A stretch of DNA of 64,000 nt from Candidatus Gastranaerophilales bacterium (GCA_944323425.1 CALUSL010000001.1:62001-126000); one strand, 5' to 3'; shown: positions 51,635 to 60,767, counted from the stretch's first letter. Numbers and translations: made by a program. Notes: a model not told the origin generated them from the letters alone.

Positions 51635-53209
51635 ATGGAAGGTATACAAAGAACAAAACATCATATTGCTAACCTGTTTAAAGCTCGATTTCCGATAATG
51701 TATATTCAAACGTGGGAAGAAAATCGTGTAGTAGATATGATACGAGAAATTGCAGAAAATCAAGACATTATTAAGACATTAAGAAAAGTTTATGTATGGA
51801 GCTTATCTCGTGGATTGTTAGACCTTTCAGCAGGCAATAGCATTGAAAAAGGCACAAATGACGCTGTTGCAGCTATAAACCATTTTATTGGGCTGAAAGA
51901 AAATGCTATTTTAATTGTGAAAGATATGCATATCTATTTTGGAAATCTTGCTAATAATGTTATTATCCGTAGATTAAGAGATACCGCAGATATTCTTGCA
52001 AAAGGAGAATATTTAAAGAATATTGTTATAACTTCACCTGTTTTACAAATACCTGTAGAACTTGAAAAAGATATTACTATAGTTGACTTTGAACTCCCAA
52101 ACAGTGAAGAGATAAAGTCTTGTCTTGATAGTTTTATCAATGAGAATTGGAACGAAACTACCATTAACTTATCTGAGGAAGATAAACTTTTATTCGCTAA
52201 AACGGCACAGGGTTTAACTTTACATGAAGCCGAAAATGCTTTTGCAAGGGCATTAGTCGAGAGAAAACATCTCACTGCACAAGAGATTGATATAATTGTT
52301 GAAGAAAAATGTCAAGTTATAAAGAAAACGGGCATTCTGGAATTTGTTAACTCGGATTTAAGCATAGATGATGTTGGGGGGTTAGATAACCTTAAGAATT
52401 GGTTAAGAAAGAGAAACAACTCATGGTCGGATAAAGCACAAAGACTTTATAATTTACCTGCACCTAAAGGTATATTGATGACAGGTGTTCCAGGGTGCGG
52501 AAAGAGTTTAACGGCTAAGGCAATGGCTTCGCTTTGGAATTTACCGTTATTGCGCTTAGATATTGGTAAAATTTTTAACAAGTGGCTTGGTAATTCAGAA
52601 GAAAATATCCGTAAAGTTATACAAACAGCAGAAGCCGTATCACCATCTATTCTTTGGATAGATGAAATAGAAAAGGGGTTTAGTGGTATTAACGGAAATG
52701 ATGATGGTACGACCAAAAGAATATTTGGAAGTTTTCTTACATGGCTACAGGAGAAAACTAAGCCTGTATTTGTTGTTGCTACAGCTAATAATATCTCTAT
52801 TTTACCCCCAGAAATGCTACGCAAAGGCAGGTTTGATGAAATATTCTTTGTTGACCTTCCTAATCTTGATGAGAGAATTACCATACTGAAACTACACCTT
52901 ACCAGAATGCTTAATGGCAGTATTTCTAAAGAGTTTAATGTGTCAGATACTCTCTTAAATTTGTTAGCTAAAAAGACGGAAGGTTTTAGCGGTGCTGAAA
53001 TAGAGCAGGTTGTTATTTCTGCAGTTTTTGAAGCTTTTTCGGAAGATAGAATCCTTCATGAAGAAGATTTATTGAATACCATTAATAACACGATTCCCTT
53101 ATCTGTAACCCAGAAAGAACAGATTGAAGATATTAGACAGTGGGCAAACACACATGCTGTACTTGCTACAGGTAAATGCACCCAAAGAGAAAGAAATAAG
53201 GAGGGTTAA
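51635..53209 (+). CDS. Ycf46-like AAA+ ATPase
   Basis: 524 residues. The N-terminal domain (LFKARFPIMYIQTWEENRVV; VYVWSLSRGL; LKENAILIVKDMHIYF) matches Ycf46-type proteins of cyanobacteria and plastids. The AAA+ module has Walker A GVPGCGKS (284-291), Walker B ILWIDEIEK (339-347), sensor ATAN and RKGRFDE with the arginine finger. The C-terminal lid follows (FSGAEIEQVVISAVFEAF). It probably remodels or unfolds protein. It ends directly before the TPR gene (no gap) and is coupled to the membrane proteins downstream. Confidence 0.92.
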   Translation: MEGIQRTKHHIANLFKARFPIMYIQTWEENRVVDMIREIAENQDIIKTLRKVYVWSLSRGLLDLSAGNSIEKGTNDAVAAINHFIGLKENAILIVKDMHIYFGNLANNVIIRRLRDTADILAKGEYLKNIVITSPVLQIPVELEKDITIVDFELPNSEEIKSCLDSFINENWNETTINLSEEDKLLFAKTAQGLTLHEAENAFARALVERKHLTAQEIDIIVEEKCQVIKKTGILEFVNSDLSIDDVGGLDNLKNWLRKRNNSWSDKAQRLYNLPAPKGILMTGVPGCGKSLTAKAMASLWNLPLLRLDIGKIFNKWLGNSEENIRKVIQTAEAVSPSILWIDEIEKGFSGINGNDDGTTKRIFGSFLTWLQEKTKPVFVVATANNISILPPEMLRKGRFDEIFFVDLPNLDERITILKLHLTRMLNGSISKEFNVSDTLLNLLAKKTEGFSGAEIEQVVISAVFEAFSEDRILHEEDLLNTINNTIPLSVTQKEQIEDIRQWANTHAVLATGKCTQRERNKEG

Positions 53210-54589
53210 ATGTCTTATATAATTGTATTAATAATGGTTGTAATTATTAGTTACTATGCTGATAAATTTATGAATCACGTCAAGAAGAAGGCAAAAATAT
53301 TTTTACCTAAAGATAATACTGTAAATAGGCAAGATAATCATAACATTACACAAATAGACCGAGATTATTTCATAAAAAAGTATGGAGAAAATTTCTTTAC
53401 AGACCTCTACCCAGAAGAACGTTGTTTTGATGATAAATATTGTAAGTATATAATAGATAAATGTACTAAGATTTTAGAAGAAAATCCTAATGATTATGAA
53501 GCCATAGTAGAACGTTCTATTGTGTATTCTCATCAAGATAAACCTGATTATAAATTGGCGTATGATGAATTGACAAAGGCTATAAACATTAACCCTGATA
53601 ATTATGTAGCATATGCTTTACGTGGTGAGAGTTCCTATTTACTTCTTGAAAAATATATTTCCATGGAAGATACAGAGCGAAACATGTGGAAAGAATCAGA
53701 AATATTAATAAGAAACAATGCAATACAGGATTTATCTAAAGCAATTGAATTAAACCCTCATGAAGTTAAATGTTATTATCTACGTGGAACTATGTATTAT
53801 GACTATGAACAATACGAAGAATGTGTACAAGATTTGACTAAAGGCAAGGAGTTAGACCCCAATTGTAGACAAAGTGAAAGAGTATGGTGTTTGAAAGATT
53901 CTGTATACAGACTTAGAGGAGAATCATACTTGCACATAGGAGAATATGAAAAAGCGTTATATGATTTTACGAAAGCACGTGAATTGTGCAATGATGGAAC
54001 TGATGAAATTTTAGAAATGTTTATACAAAGAGCATTAGAAGGTATTGAAAGAAACTTGCCCATATCAGATAATAGTAAGCTAACAGCTGTAAATCTGGAT
54101 GAAAATACTATGCAACAGATAATAAACATGGGCAGTAATACGTATTATAATATGACACCGCAGGAACGTTTAAATTTCCTTACAAAGGCTATTGAAGTAA
54201 CCCCAGAAAATAAAGATTTATATCTTTTAAGGGCTTCTGTCTATTTAAATGATTGTTTAAGATTGCGTGATGAGATTGAAAACTTTAGAAAAAATTTTTC
54301 TCCAGAGAATATTTCTAATGGACTTTTACATACAGAATACTTAGCGAATATTATTAATGTTATGAAGAACTATAAGAATATGGTTACGTTGGTAATAGAG
54401 GACGCATTAAAATCCCAGAAAGAGGACTTAATTAGGATAACAGAGGGGTTAAAGCAAGAATGTTTATATATAGATGAATTGTTAGAACGAGTTGAGAAAT
54501 TAGGCAATCATATTGGTAATATTTCTGCGGAACCTCTTACGAATCCTGCTGATGATACTCCTACTACAGGAAGAAAAATTGATATATAG
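53210..54589 (+). CDS. Membrane-anchored TPR protein with tail G-R-K-I-D-I
   Basis: 459 residues. One N-terminal membrane helix (YIIVLIMVVIISYYADKF, about 3-20) is followed by TPR repeats (KLAYDELTKAININPDNYVAY; AIQDLSKAIELNPHEVKCY; CVQDLTKGKELDP; KALYDFTKARELC; FLTKAIEVTPENKDLY). A helical region and a polar tail end in TTGRKIDI. The last six residues match the tail of the next protein (GRRIDI). It likely holds a complex at the membrane. AGGAGGG is the ribosome binding site. Confidence 0.85.
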   Translation: MSYIIVLIMVVIISYYADKFMNHVKKKAKIFLPKDNTVNRQDNHNITQIDRDYFIKKYGENFFTDLYPEERCFDDKYCKYIIDKCTKILEENPNDYEAIVERSIVYSHQDKPDYKLAYDELTKAININPDNYVAYALRGESSYLLLEKYISMEDTERNMWKESEILIRNNAIQDLSKAIELNPHEVKCYYLRGTMYYDYEQYEECVQDLTKGKELDPNCRQSERVWCLKDSVYRLRGESYLHIGEYEKALYDFTKARELCNDGTDEILEMFIQRALEGIERNLPISDNSKLTAVNLDENTMQQIINMGSNTYYNMTPQERLNFLTKAIEVTPENKDLYLLRASVYLNDCLRLRDEIENFRKNFSPENISNGLLHTEYLANIINVMKNYKNMVTLVIEDALKSQKEDLIRITEGLKQECLYIDELLERVEKLGNHIGNISAEPLTNPADDTPTTGRKIDI

Positions 54590-54600
54590 GAATAGTCCAA

Positions 54601-55347
54601 ATGGCACGGCAAAAGACGGCAGTAAGCGTTAGAGATATAATAATTTTTATAACAACTGTAATAGCAATCATTACAGCGATTTTTAAGTTTCTTGCAGAAG
54701 TTAATAGACTAAGGTTATGGAAAGAATTTTTCATTGCAACTGCTATACTTGCAGGAAGTAATTATATAGCATATAACCTTGGTAACGGTGACATTTTTCT
54801 TATAACTCTGATAGTAACATTTATTGCCTACTGTATTTTCTGGGGATATAAGTTTTCCTACAAAAGCACACGTTTAAACGCTGCATTATGGAAGGAACGC
54901 CAATGGTGGTGGACTTTGGACGGCTGGCAGTTTGAGCAGGAAGTTGCTAATGTTTTTCGCTTGAATGGTTATTCTGCTAAAGTGACTAAAGGCTCTGGCG
55001 ATGGCGGTGTTGATATAATTCTTAGAAAAGATGGTAGAACTTCTATAGTACAATGCAAACACTATCAAAGCCCTGTCCCCCCTGAACCTATAAGAGCATT
55101 ATGGGGCTGTAAAGATGATTTTAATGCCGATGAAGTAATTTTAGTGGCTTCTTCCGGTATAACTGATATGGGAGCTAAATTTGTACAGAACAAACCCAAT
55201 TTTAAAGTTTTAAACCTTGATGACATAATCATTATGGGGAATAACGCACAACAAAGAGAGTTAAGCAAGTCTAATGAACCAATCAAAGAGCCTGCAATCA
55301 ATCAACATAAAGAGCGAACCGGCATGGGCAGAAGGATTGATATATAA
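54601..55347 (+). CDS. Membrane-anchored Mrr-type restriction endonuclease with tail G-R-R-I-D-I
   Basis: 248 residues. Two to three N-terminal membrane helices (about 12-33, 43-58, 64-81) precede an Mrr_cat nuclease domain: GWQFEQEVANVFRLNGY, SGDGGVDIIL (Asp138) and IVQCKHYQS (Gln151-x-Lys153), then LVASSGITDMGAKF. Mrr enzymes cut methylated or foreign DNA. The membrane location would fit action on incoming DNA. The C terminus HKERTGMGRRIDI repeats the tail of the TPR protein. Last gene of the operon. Confidence 0.88.
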   Translation: MARQKTAVSVRDIIIFITTVIAIITAIFKFLAEVNRLRLWKEFFIATAILAGSNYIAYNLGNGDIFLITLIVTFIAYCIFWGYKFSYKSTRLNAALWKERQWWWTLDGWQFEQEVANVFRLNGYSAKVTKGSGDGGVDIILRKDGRTSIVQCKHYQSPVPPEPIRALWGCKDDFNADEVILVASSGITDMGAKFVQNKPNFKVLNLDDIIIMGNNAQQRELSKSNEPIKEPAINQHKERTGMGRRIDI

Positions 55348-55390
55348 TTTATAATATTTTGTGGTACAATCCTAAAGAGCGAGGTGCTTA

Positions 55391-55720
55391 ATGAGTATAA
55401 ATTTTAGTTTTAATTCATTTGATAATAGTACTCAAAATAATACTATTACAATCAATAACAATGAAATTGATAGAATTTTAGAACTTTTAAAAGAGGTAAA
55501 TATACCTGTTTCTGATATATCCGAATTAAGACAAGCAATAGCAATGGACAATGAGGAAACAAAACGTACCAACTCTATAGGTCATAATGTAAAAAACTGG
55601 TGTTTATCGATTTTTGATAAAGTTTCTACCGGATTAATCGTTAATGCTACATTACCGGTTATTAAAGAGAAAATAAGTAGTGTTTTGTCTGCTATTTACC
55701 AGTTTCCAGTGCAATTTTAG
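55391..55720 (+). CDS. Detached C-terminal half of an AbiTii-type protein
   Basis: 109 residues. After a short start MSINFSFNSFDN-STQN, the sequence NEIDRILELLKEVNIPVSDI, SELRQAIAMDN and NVKNWCLSIFDKVSTGLIVN matches the usual C-terminal region of AbiTii abortive-infection proteins, which normally follows the AbiTii domain in one chain. It has its own GCGAGG site and ATG. It is convergent with the gene for the N-terminal half and overlaps it by 29 bp. STQN is encoded within a repeat found inverted in the partner. Confidence 0.7.
   Translation: MSINFSFNSFDNSTQNNTITINNNEIDRILELLKEVNIPVSDISELRQAIAMDNEETKRTNSIGHNVKNWCLSIFDKVSTGLIVNATLPVIKEKISSVLSAIYQFPVQF
55427..55445 (+). repeat. Inverted repeat L within the C-half gene
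   Basis: AGTACTCAAAATAATACTA encodes S-T-Q-N-N-T. It matches the reverse complement of repeat M apart from one substitution and a 3-base (one codon) insertion. Confidence 0.7.
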
Positions 55721-56360
55721 TATTTTGTGTACTTTTCCCATAAGAATAAAAGTTTGTCTGAAAAAAGTTGTTGATAACAGGATTAGCTTTATCTTGTTGA
55801 GCCTTAGTTGGGCTTTTGAATAAGTTTTCCATTTCGGTTTCATTAAACTCATTTTCCATAGCAAACATTAAATCAAGTATTTTTGCTCTAATTGTTATTA
55901 AAATGCCATTAATCTGTGCTTTCGATATCGGGACATAAGCCCTCTGTACCATATACCCGCCTTCAAAAGTTTCAGATAATATACCATATAATTCTGGGGG
56001 GATTATTTTACTCAAATTATCTTCTTCGGTTTCAAGGTAACCCACTAGTGTCCCAAGACTTTCTGGCATTTCACAGATTTCAATATTCTGTAATTTATGT
56101 TTTTTAAGGTGAATGGTTGGTAACTGTGTATTCTTATAAATATAGCGACCATTAGATACTGTACCAGTCAATACACCCTTTATACAACGATACTTAGGAA
56201 TTTTTCTATCTTTATAACCATTCAATTCGTTATTAACAAATTCGGCTAAGCTTTTATTTTTCAACCTATGTGCTAAGATTTTCAACTTAAATAAAATATC
56301 CTGTAAAGGTTTTGAAGAATTTGATAAATCTGATAAAATTTCATTATATATACTGCTCAT
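55692..56360 (-). CDS. AbiTii N-terminal domain protein (N-half)
   Basis: 222 residues from the ATG at 56360, the start that matches the family (MSSIYNEILSDLSNSS); another ATG lies five codons upstream. AbiTii landmarks are ILFKLKILAHRLKN, FVNNELNGYKD, IPKYRCIKGVLTG and VPISKAQINGILITIRAKIL. The C terminus VINNFFQTNFYSYGK-STQN then runs about nine residues into antisense of the C-half gene and stops, so it lacks the usual C-terminal domain. AbiTii proteins act in phage abortive infection; this half alone may be inactive or a separate subunit. Confidence 0.8.
   Translation of the reverse strand: MSSIYNEILSDLSNSSKPLQDILFKLKILAHRLKNKSLAEFVNNELNGYKDRKIPKYRCIKGVLTGTVSNGRYIYKNTQLPTIHLKKHKLQNIEICEMPESLGTLVGYLETEEDNLSKIIPPELYGILSETFEGGYMVQRAYVPISKAQINGILITIRAKILDLMFAMENEFNETEMENLFKSPTKAQQDKANPVINNFFQTNFYSYGKSTQNTKIALETGK
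55718..55736 (-). repeat. Inverted repeat M at the joint of the AbiTii halves
   Basis: TAGTATTTTGTGTACTTTT on the plus strand. Read on the minus strand it encodes S-T-Q-N-T of the N-half. Its first three bases are also the stop codon of the C-half. GTGTACTTTTC (55727-55737) recurs exactly at 56472-56482. Confidence 0.7.
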
Positions 56361-56543
56361 AAATTTATTATACATCTTCCTATTATTATTTTGTGCGAAA
56401 TTTAATGAAAAGTTAATGTTTGAAGAAAGTAATAATTCTTACAGGAACTATTTAAAATAAATCTATAAAAAGTGTACTTTTCGTGGACTGTTTTTCGTTC
56501 ACTCAAATCATTAATTTTTCGTAAGGTATTTTCAGTCAAAAGG

Positions 56544-56556
56544 GTACACAAAATAC
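56544..56556 (+). repeat. Inverted repeat R beside the resolvase gene
   Basis: GTACACAAAATAC is the exact 13-bp reverse complement of 55720-55732 (repeat M). It lies immediately past the resolvase stop codon. Together with GTGTAC at 56472-56477 it may form resolvase binding sites. Confidence 0.65.
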
Positions 56557-56558
56557 AC

Positions 56559-57152
56559 TCAACATTTTATGGACTCTGCGTATTTATAGAATGTACTTTT
56601 AGCGATGTTACACATACTCATAACGTCTTTAACCTTAATCAATCCTTGTGAATAAAGTTCATACGCTCTGATAAAATCTTTCGGGATTTCTGCTTTCGGT
56701 CTGCCAAATTTCACCCCTCTTTGTTTTGCGGATGCAATACCTTCTGTTTGCCTTGTTTTAATATTTAGTCTTTCACGCTCTGCAACGTAACTTAGCAACT
56801 TTAAAACAATATCTGTTATCAAACTGCCGGTTAATCCATTTTGGTTGTTTCTGGTGTTTAAAATCGGCATATCAAGCACTTGAATGTCAACCCCCATATT
56901 AATAAGGGCTTCCCACTCGTTACATATCTGTTTATAATTTCTTCCAAATCTATCTATCGAATGCACTATAACAAGGTCGCCGGCTCTTAATTGAGATTTC
57001 ATTGCCTGATACTTTTCACGACCGACAAAGTTTTTACCCGAAGCTTTTTCAATGATGATTTCATCAACTTTAAGTCCTCTAAGACTGTCAAGCTGTCTAT
57101 CTTCCTTCTGCTCACGTGTTGAAACTCTTATATATGCAAATACTTTACTCAT
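56559..57152 (-). CDS. Serine resolvase/invertase (Pin/TnpR type)
   Basis: 197 residues from the ATG at 57152 (GAAGG upstream), where the family N terminus KVFAYIRVSTREQ starts; nucleophile Ser11. AGDLVIVHSIDRFGRN, VAERERLNIKTRQTEGI and AKQRGVKFGRPK are typical, and a C-terminal helix-turn-helix (VKDVMSMCNIAKSTFYKY) binds DNA. Such enzymes resolve cointegrates or invert short segments. Its position beside the split AbiTii genes and the GTGTAC repeats makes inversion of the AbiTii segment a plausible task. Confidence 0.92.
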   Translation of the reverse strand: MSKVFAYIRVSTREQKEDRQLDSLRGLKVDEIIIEKASGKNFVGREKYQAMKSQLRAGDLVIVHSIDRFGRNYKQICNEWEALINMGVDIQVLDMPILNTRNNQNGLTGSLITDIVLKLLSYVAERERLNIKTRQTEGIASAKQRGVKFGRPKAEIPKDFIRAYELYSQGLIKVKDVMSMCNIAKSTFYKYAESIKC

Positions 57153-57169
57153 AATTAATTTACCTTCTT

Positions 57170-57358
57170 TTACAGACATTCAAGTGATACCTTGATGTTA
57201 TATATGTTTTGTTCCAATGTATCTACCAACGCTAATATGCCGGTAAATTTTCGTTGATTGTCTTTGCCGATTCCTTCAAACTTCCAGATAGTATCTTTTA
57301 AAACAACCATAAGTCCGTATGTTGTTTCAGTTAATTCCTTTATTTCATGTTCTTCCAT
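57170..57358 (-). CDS. Small hypothetical protein of the element
   Basis: 62 residues after AAGAGG, helical (HEIKELTETTYGLMVVLKDT; GILALVDTLEQNIYNIKV). No family. It ends 17 bp before the resolvase start and follows the 96-residue gene by 44 bp, so the three form one minus-strand transcript. Confidence 0.55.
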   Translation of the reverse strand: MEEHEIKELTETTYGLMVVLKDTIWKFEGIGKDNQRKFTGILALVDTLEQNIYNIKVSLECL

Positions 57359-57402
57359 TTTTTACCTCTTAGCCTTCTTTGTTAACCGTGTAGGGGCTAT
57401 CC

Positions 57403-57693
57403 CTACACGATTGAAAACTTTTTGTAAGTTGATTGTTTTATAAAAGCGTTATAAAGTTCCAAGTATTTCTTCTTAAATGCGGAAGTGTTGAAGTTATTTC
57501 TTACAACTTCTGAAAGCCTGATTGTAAATGTACCGGCTTGAAGTTCTGATAATTGCTCTTTTTCCATAAGCTCTTTAATCTGATTAACTTTCTCTTCCTT
57601 CATTTGAGAAAGCTCTGCAATTTTTTCTTCCCAAGTCTTGATGATTTTAACTTCTTCTTCTAAGTTTAAATTTGTTACGATTACTTTTGCCAT
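57403..57693 (-). CDS. Small coiled-coil protein of the element
   Basis: 96 residues after AAAGGAGAC. A central coiled coil (IIKTWEEKIAELSQMKEEKV) is followed by a basic C terminus (FKKKYLELYNAFIKQ). First gene of the minus-strand transcript that faces the repressor gene across the operator region. Function unknown. Confidence 0.6.
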   Translation of the reverse strand: MAKVIVTNLNLEEEVKIIKTWEEKIAELSQMKEEKVNQIKELMEKEQLSELQAGTFTIRLSEVVRNNFNTSAFKKKYLELYNAFIKQSTYKKFSIV

Positions 57694-57733
57694 GTTTGTG
57701 TCTCCTTTCGTTGTACTGTCTACATTTTCATGA

Positions 57734-57803
57734 TGTCATGATATGGTGACATTGTCAATATGACACAGCTCATCTCGACACAAAATGTTACAATATAGTG
57801 ACA
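57734..57803. promoter_or_regulatory. Operator cluster between divergent early transcripts
   Basis: Three related palindromes: TGTCATGATATGGTGACA (57734-57751), TGTCAATATGACA (57753-57765) and TGTTACAATATAGTGACA (57786-57803). The first and third are 18 bp and share TGT-A-ATAT-GTGACA. They lie between the repressor-like gene and the resolvase operon, as in phage immunity regions. Confidence 0.65.
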
Positions 57804-57832
57804 GAATGATTAAATAATGTTATTCTGTAAGT

Positions 57833-58141
57833 ATGGAAAAGAGTAAGAAAATCACGCAATCGGCTAAATATCAAGTTCCTGATGAACTTAAAGAACGTGC
57901 AAGCAACTTTATAAAAGATTTTATGAAGGCTAAAAATGTTAATGCTTCAAGGCTTGCTCAAATGTTAAAAGAATTGGATTCTAATCGTTCAGACTCCAGA
58001 ACTAACATATTAAATAAACTTGCAAGGGCTTCTTTTCAACTCACAGAAGTTATGCAAATACTTGACCTGTTTGATTGTGAATTGAAAATTGTTCCTAAAA
58101 ACTCGATAGAGGGTCATGCAAATAGCCCTCAAAAGCCTTAA
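57833..58141 (+). CDS. Helix-turn-helix repressor-like protein
   Basis: 102 residues. FMKAKNVNASRLAQMLKELD, TNILNKLARASFQLTEVMQIL and LDLFDCELKIVPK look like an Xre-type helix-turn-helix DNA-binding domain of phage repressors (a DUF6471-like arrangement). It faces the operator cluster, so autoregulation and control of the resolvase operon are likely. Confidence 0.6.
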   Translation: MEKSKKITQSAKYQVPDELKERASNFIKDFMKAKNVNASRLAQMLKELDSNRSDSRTNILNKLARASFQLTEVMQILDLFDCELKIVPKNSIEGHANSPQKP

Positions 58142-58204
58142 ATAAGGGAGATACGCCGGAATAGCCTTTTACAGGAGTTTTGCACCATAACGATTTTTGA
58201 GGTG

Positions 58205-58777
58205 TTAATTTATCCATTGTATAACTGTTTCGCCTTCATATCCCTTAATCCACACGAACCAAGCATAGGCAATTGCACTGCTATTATAAGTTTTAAAATC
58301 CCCATTTTTCGCACAATTTATACGACTACTTGATATATAAATAATCTTAGGCGGATATAAGGTAAAAAGTTTCTTCCTGGATTGACTTTCGAGGAACAGG
58401 ACTTTCAAGAACATACATACTTTTCTGCCGTTATCAACCTTATTTAATGCGTGTTCTACAAAGCTTTGAGCCAGTTTATATGGCGGATTAGTAACAATAT
58501 CGCCATTATGATAAAGCTGTGTATTTGATAAGAAATCTTCAACTATCCCATATCCTCTATTAATAAGGTCACTTGCTTTACCTAATTTACCTGCTTCATC
58601 AAAGACTTTTGCAAGGTGTCCAGCCCCACAAGCACATTCCCAGATATTATTCAAATCCGGTTCAACTTCAAGAAGTAACTTTCCTGCTATAGGGTCAGTT
58701 GCGTAATAGTCGTGTTCTTCTCTTATTTCTCTCGCATGGTTAGTTGCACCCAGATTAATAAAAGTACTCTCTTTCAT
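58205..58777 (-). CDS. Orphan DNA N6-adenine methyltransferase (phage type)
   Basis: 190 residues. The SAM-binding motif is ECACGAGHLAKVF (47-59) and the catalytic motif is TNPPYKLAQ with NPPY at 97-100. EEHDYYATDP before it is typical of small phage methylases. There is no cognate restriction enzyme beside it; it could protect element DNA from host restriction or from the element's Mrr-type nuclease, although Mrr attacks methylated DNA. Ribosome binding site AAGGA. Confidence 0.85.
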   Translation of the reverse strand: MKESTFINLGATNHAREIREEHDYYATDPIAGKLLLEVEPDLNNIWECACGAGHLAKVFDEAGKLGKASDLINRGYGIVEDFLSNTQLYHNGDIVTNPPYKLAQSFVEHALNKVDNGRKVCMFLKVLFLESQSRKKLFTLYPPKIIYISSSRINCAKNGDFKTYNSSAIAYAWFVWIKGYEGETVIQWIN

Positions 58778-58993
58778 GCTCTTATCCTTGCTAAATTACA
58801 TGAAAGAATTTAGTCTGTTAACCTCTCTACAACTGGCTGGACACATTATATATTGTCGAGCACTTAGCGTGTTTGACAATATAAGGGGATTTTATTAATG
58901 CTCTCATATAGAAAGATATTTTCTATCAGTAATTTTTGACGGTATGATACATAGTTCCGACCATTTCTGAAAAATTGATGCTATAATTAACCT

Positions 58994-60451
58994 ATGGAAC
59001 AAAGAATTAAAGCTGTAGTCTATGCTCGTGTAAGTTCAGAAGAACAAAAGAAAGAAGGTTTTTCAATCCCTGCTCAACTTGATTTGTTGCGTTCATTTGC
59101 TAAACAACATAACATTGATGTTGTAAGGGAATTTGAGGAAGCTGAAACTGCTAAACAAGCAGGACGACATCAATTTAATGAGATGTTGAAATTTCTAAAA
59201 AAGAGTAAGGATGTAAAAACTGTTCTTTGTGAAAAAACAGACCGCTTATACAGAAACTTTAAAGATTATGTAGATTTAGATGTTGATACAAACGGTTATA
59301 CGGTTTATCTGGTTAAGGAAGGTGTTGTATTAAGCCCTTCATCGACTTCACATGAAAAACTTGTTCATGGTTTAAAGGTTTTACTAGCCAAAAACTTTAT
59401 TGATAACCTTAGAGAAGAAACACAAAAAGGTCGATTAAAGAAAGCAAGTCAAGGTTATTTTATCGGTCAAGTTCCTTATGGATATAAGAAATTAGACCCT
59501 CGTACCACTATTATAGATGAAGAAAAAGCACCTTTTGTAAGGCGTGCTTTTGAGTTGTATGCAACAGGAATATCTTTAGAAAAAGTGAAAGAGCAGTTGT
59601 ATGAAGAAGGGTTTATTTACCAATCTGTACACAAAAAGATTTCTAAGGGGCAACTTGGCAAAATGCTTCAAAATATCAATTATTTAGGAGTATTAAAGTT
59701 TAGGGATGTTATTTATGCAGGGCAACATCCACCTATTATATCCCAAGAGTTATTTGATAAAGCACAGTTATCATTTAGAAAAGATAACAAACCTCTATAC
59801 AGAGATGACCATAATTTTGCACTTGCCGGCATGATGACCTGTGCAAAATGCGGATGTGCTATTACTGCTGAAATTAAGAAGGGGAAATATGTATATTACC
59901 ATTGTACCGGCGGTAAGGGGAAATGTGAACAGAAGAAAATTTACATTAATGAACTTGATTTAATGCCACAGTTTGACGAAGCTGTTAAAGCTGTAAGCCT
60001 TGCACAAAAGCATATTGATTACATTAAACAAGGTTTGAAAGAAAGTTTGGCAGACAAAAAAGAATTCTCTGAACAAATGCGCAGCAATCTTAAAGCAGAA
60101 GAAAGCAGGATAAGACATAGGCTTGATAAAATTACTAATGAGTATTATGACGATTTAGTAGACGCTAAGCTTTATAATGAAAAACGTACTCAATGGAATA
60201 AAGATTTAGATGAAATCATGATAAAACTGGAAGCTCTGCATAATGCGGAGAAAAAATATTATGAAGAAGGGGTTAGAATTATAGAAACGCTGAAAAACGC
60301 TTATATCCTGTATAAACAGCAAACTCCTACCGAACAGAGAAAATTATTAAATTACTTACTATCGAACTGCAAGTTAGAAGGCAGAAAGGTAAGCTATGAC
60401 TATAACTTACCTTTCTCATACTTTATAAATTTTGACTCTTGTCGCAAAAAA

Positions 60452-60478
<27 letters not shown>
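58994..60478 (+). CDS. Large serine recombinase (integrase of the element)
   Basis: 494 residues. The catalytic domain has VVYARVSSEEQ (nucleophile Ser14) and LCEKTDRLYRN. The recombinase domain follows (KASQGYFIGQVPYGYKKLD), then a zinc ribbon (CAKCGCAITAEIKKG with later C residues) and a long coiled coil. The last residues KKYPGLDSNQ are encoded inside the 3' part of the tRNA-Arg gene on the opposite strand, so the end of the gene is the attachment site and would change on excision. It catalyses integration and excision. Confidence 0.93.
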
Positions 60479-60525
<47 letters not shown>

Positions 60526-60672
60526 ATTATACAAATAATATTCAACTGTATTTATATTTATATCATATAAATTTTTTCATGCAATATTTTATCTAATCTT
60601 TTTCACTACTTTACAATTAAAAATTTTTTGATTAATATAATAAATGTCCAATCGAACGGAACATACTCTTTT

Positions 60673-60763
60673 GGAGGAGTGCCAGAGCGGTTGATTGGAG
60701 CAGTCTTGAAAACTGTCGTACGTTTATAGCGTACCGTGGGTTCGAATCCCACCTCCTCCTCCA
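60673..60763 (+). tRNA. tRNA-Ser(UGA)
   Basis: Acceptor GGAGGAG/CTCCTCC, anticodon loop CTTGAAA (TGA), long variable arm, T-loop TTCGAAT. CCA is encoded at 60761-60763. Confidence 0.95.
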
Positions 60764-60767
60764 TTTG

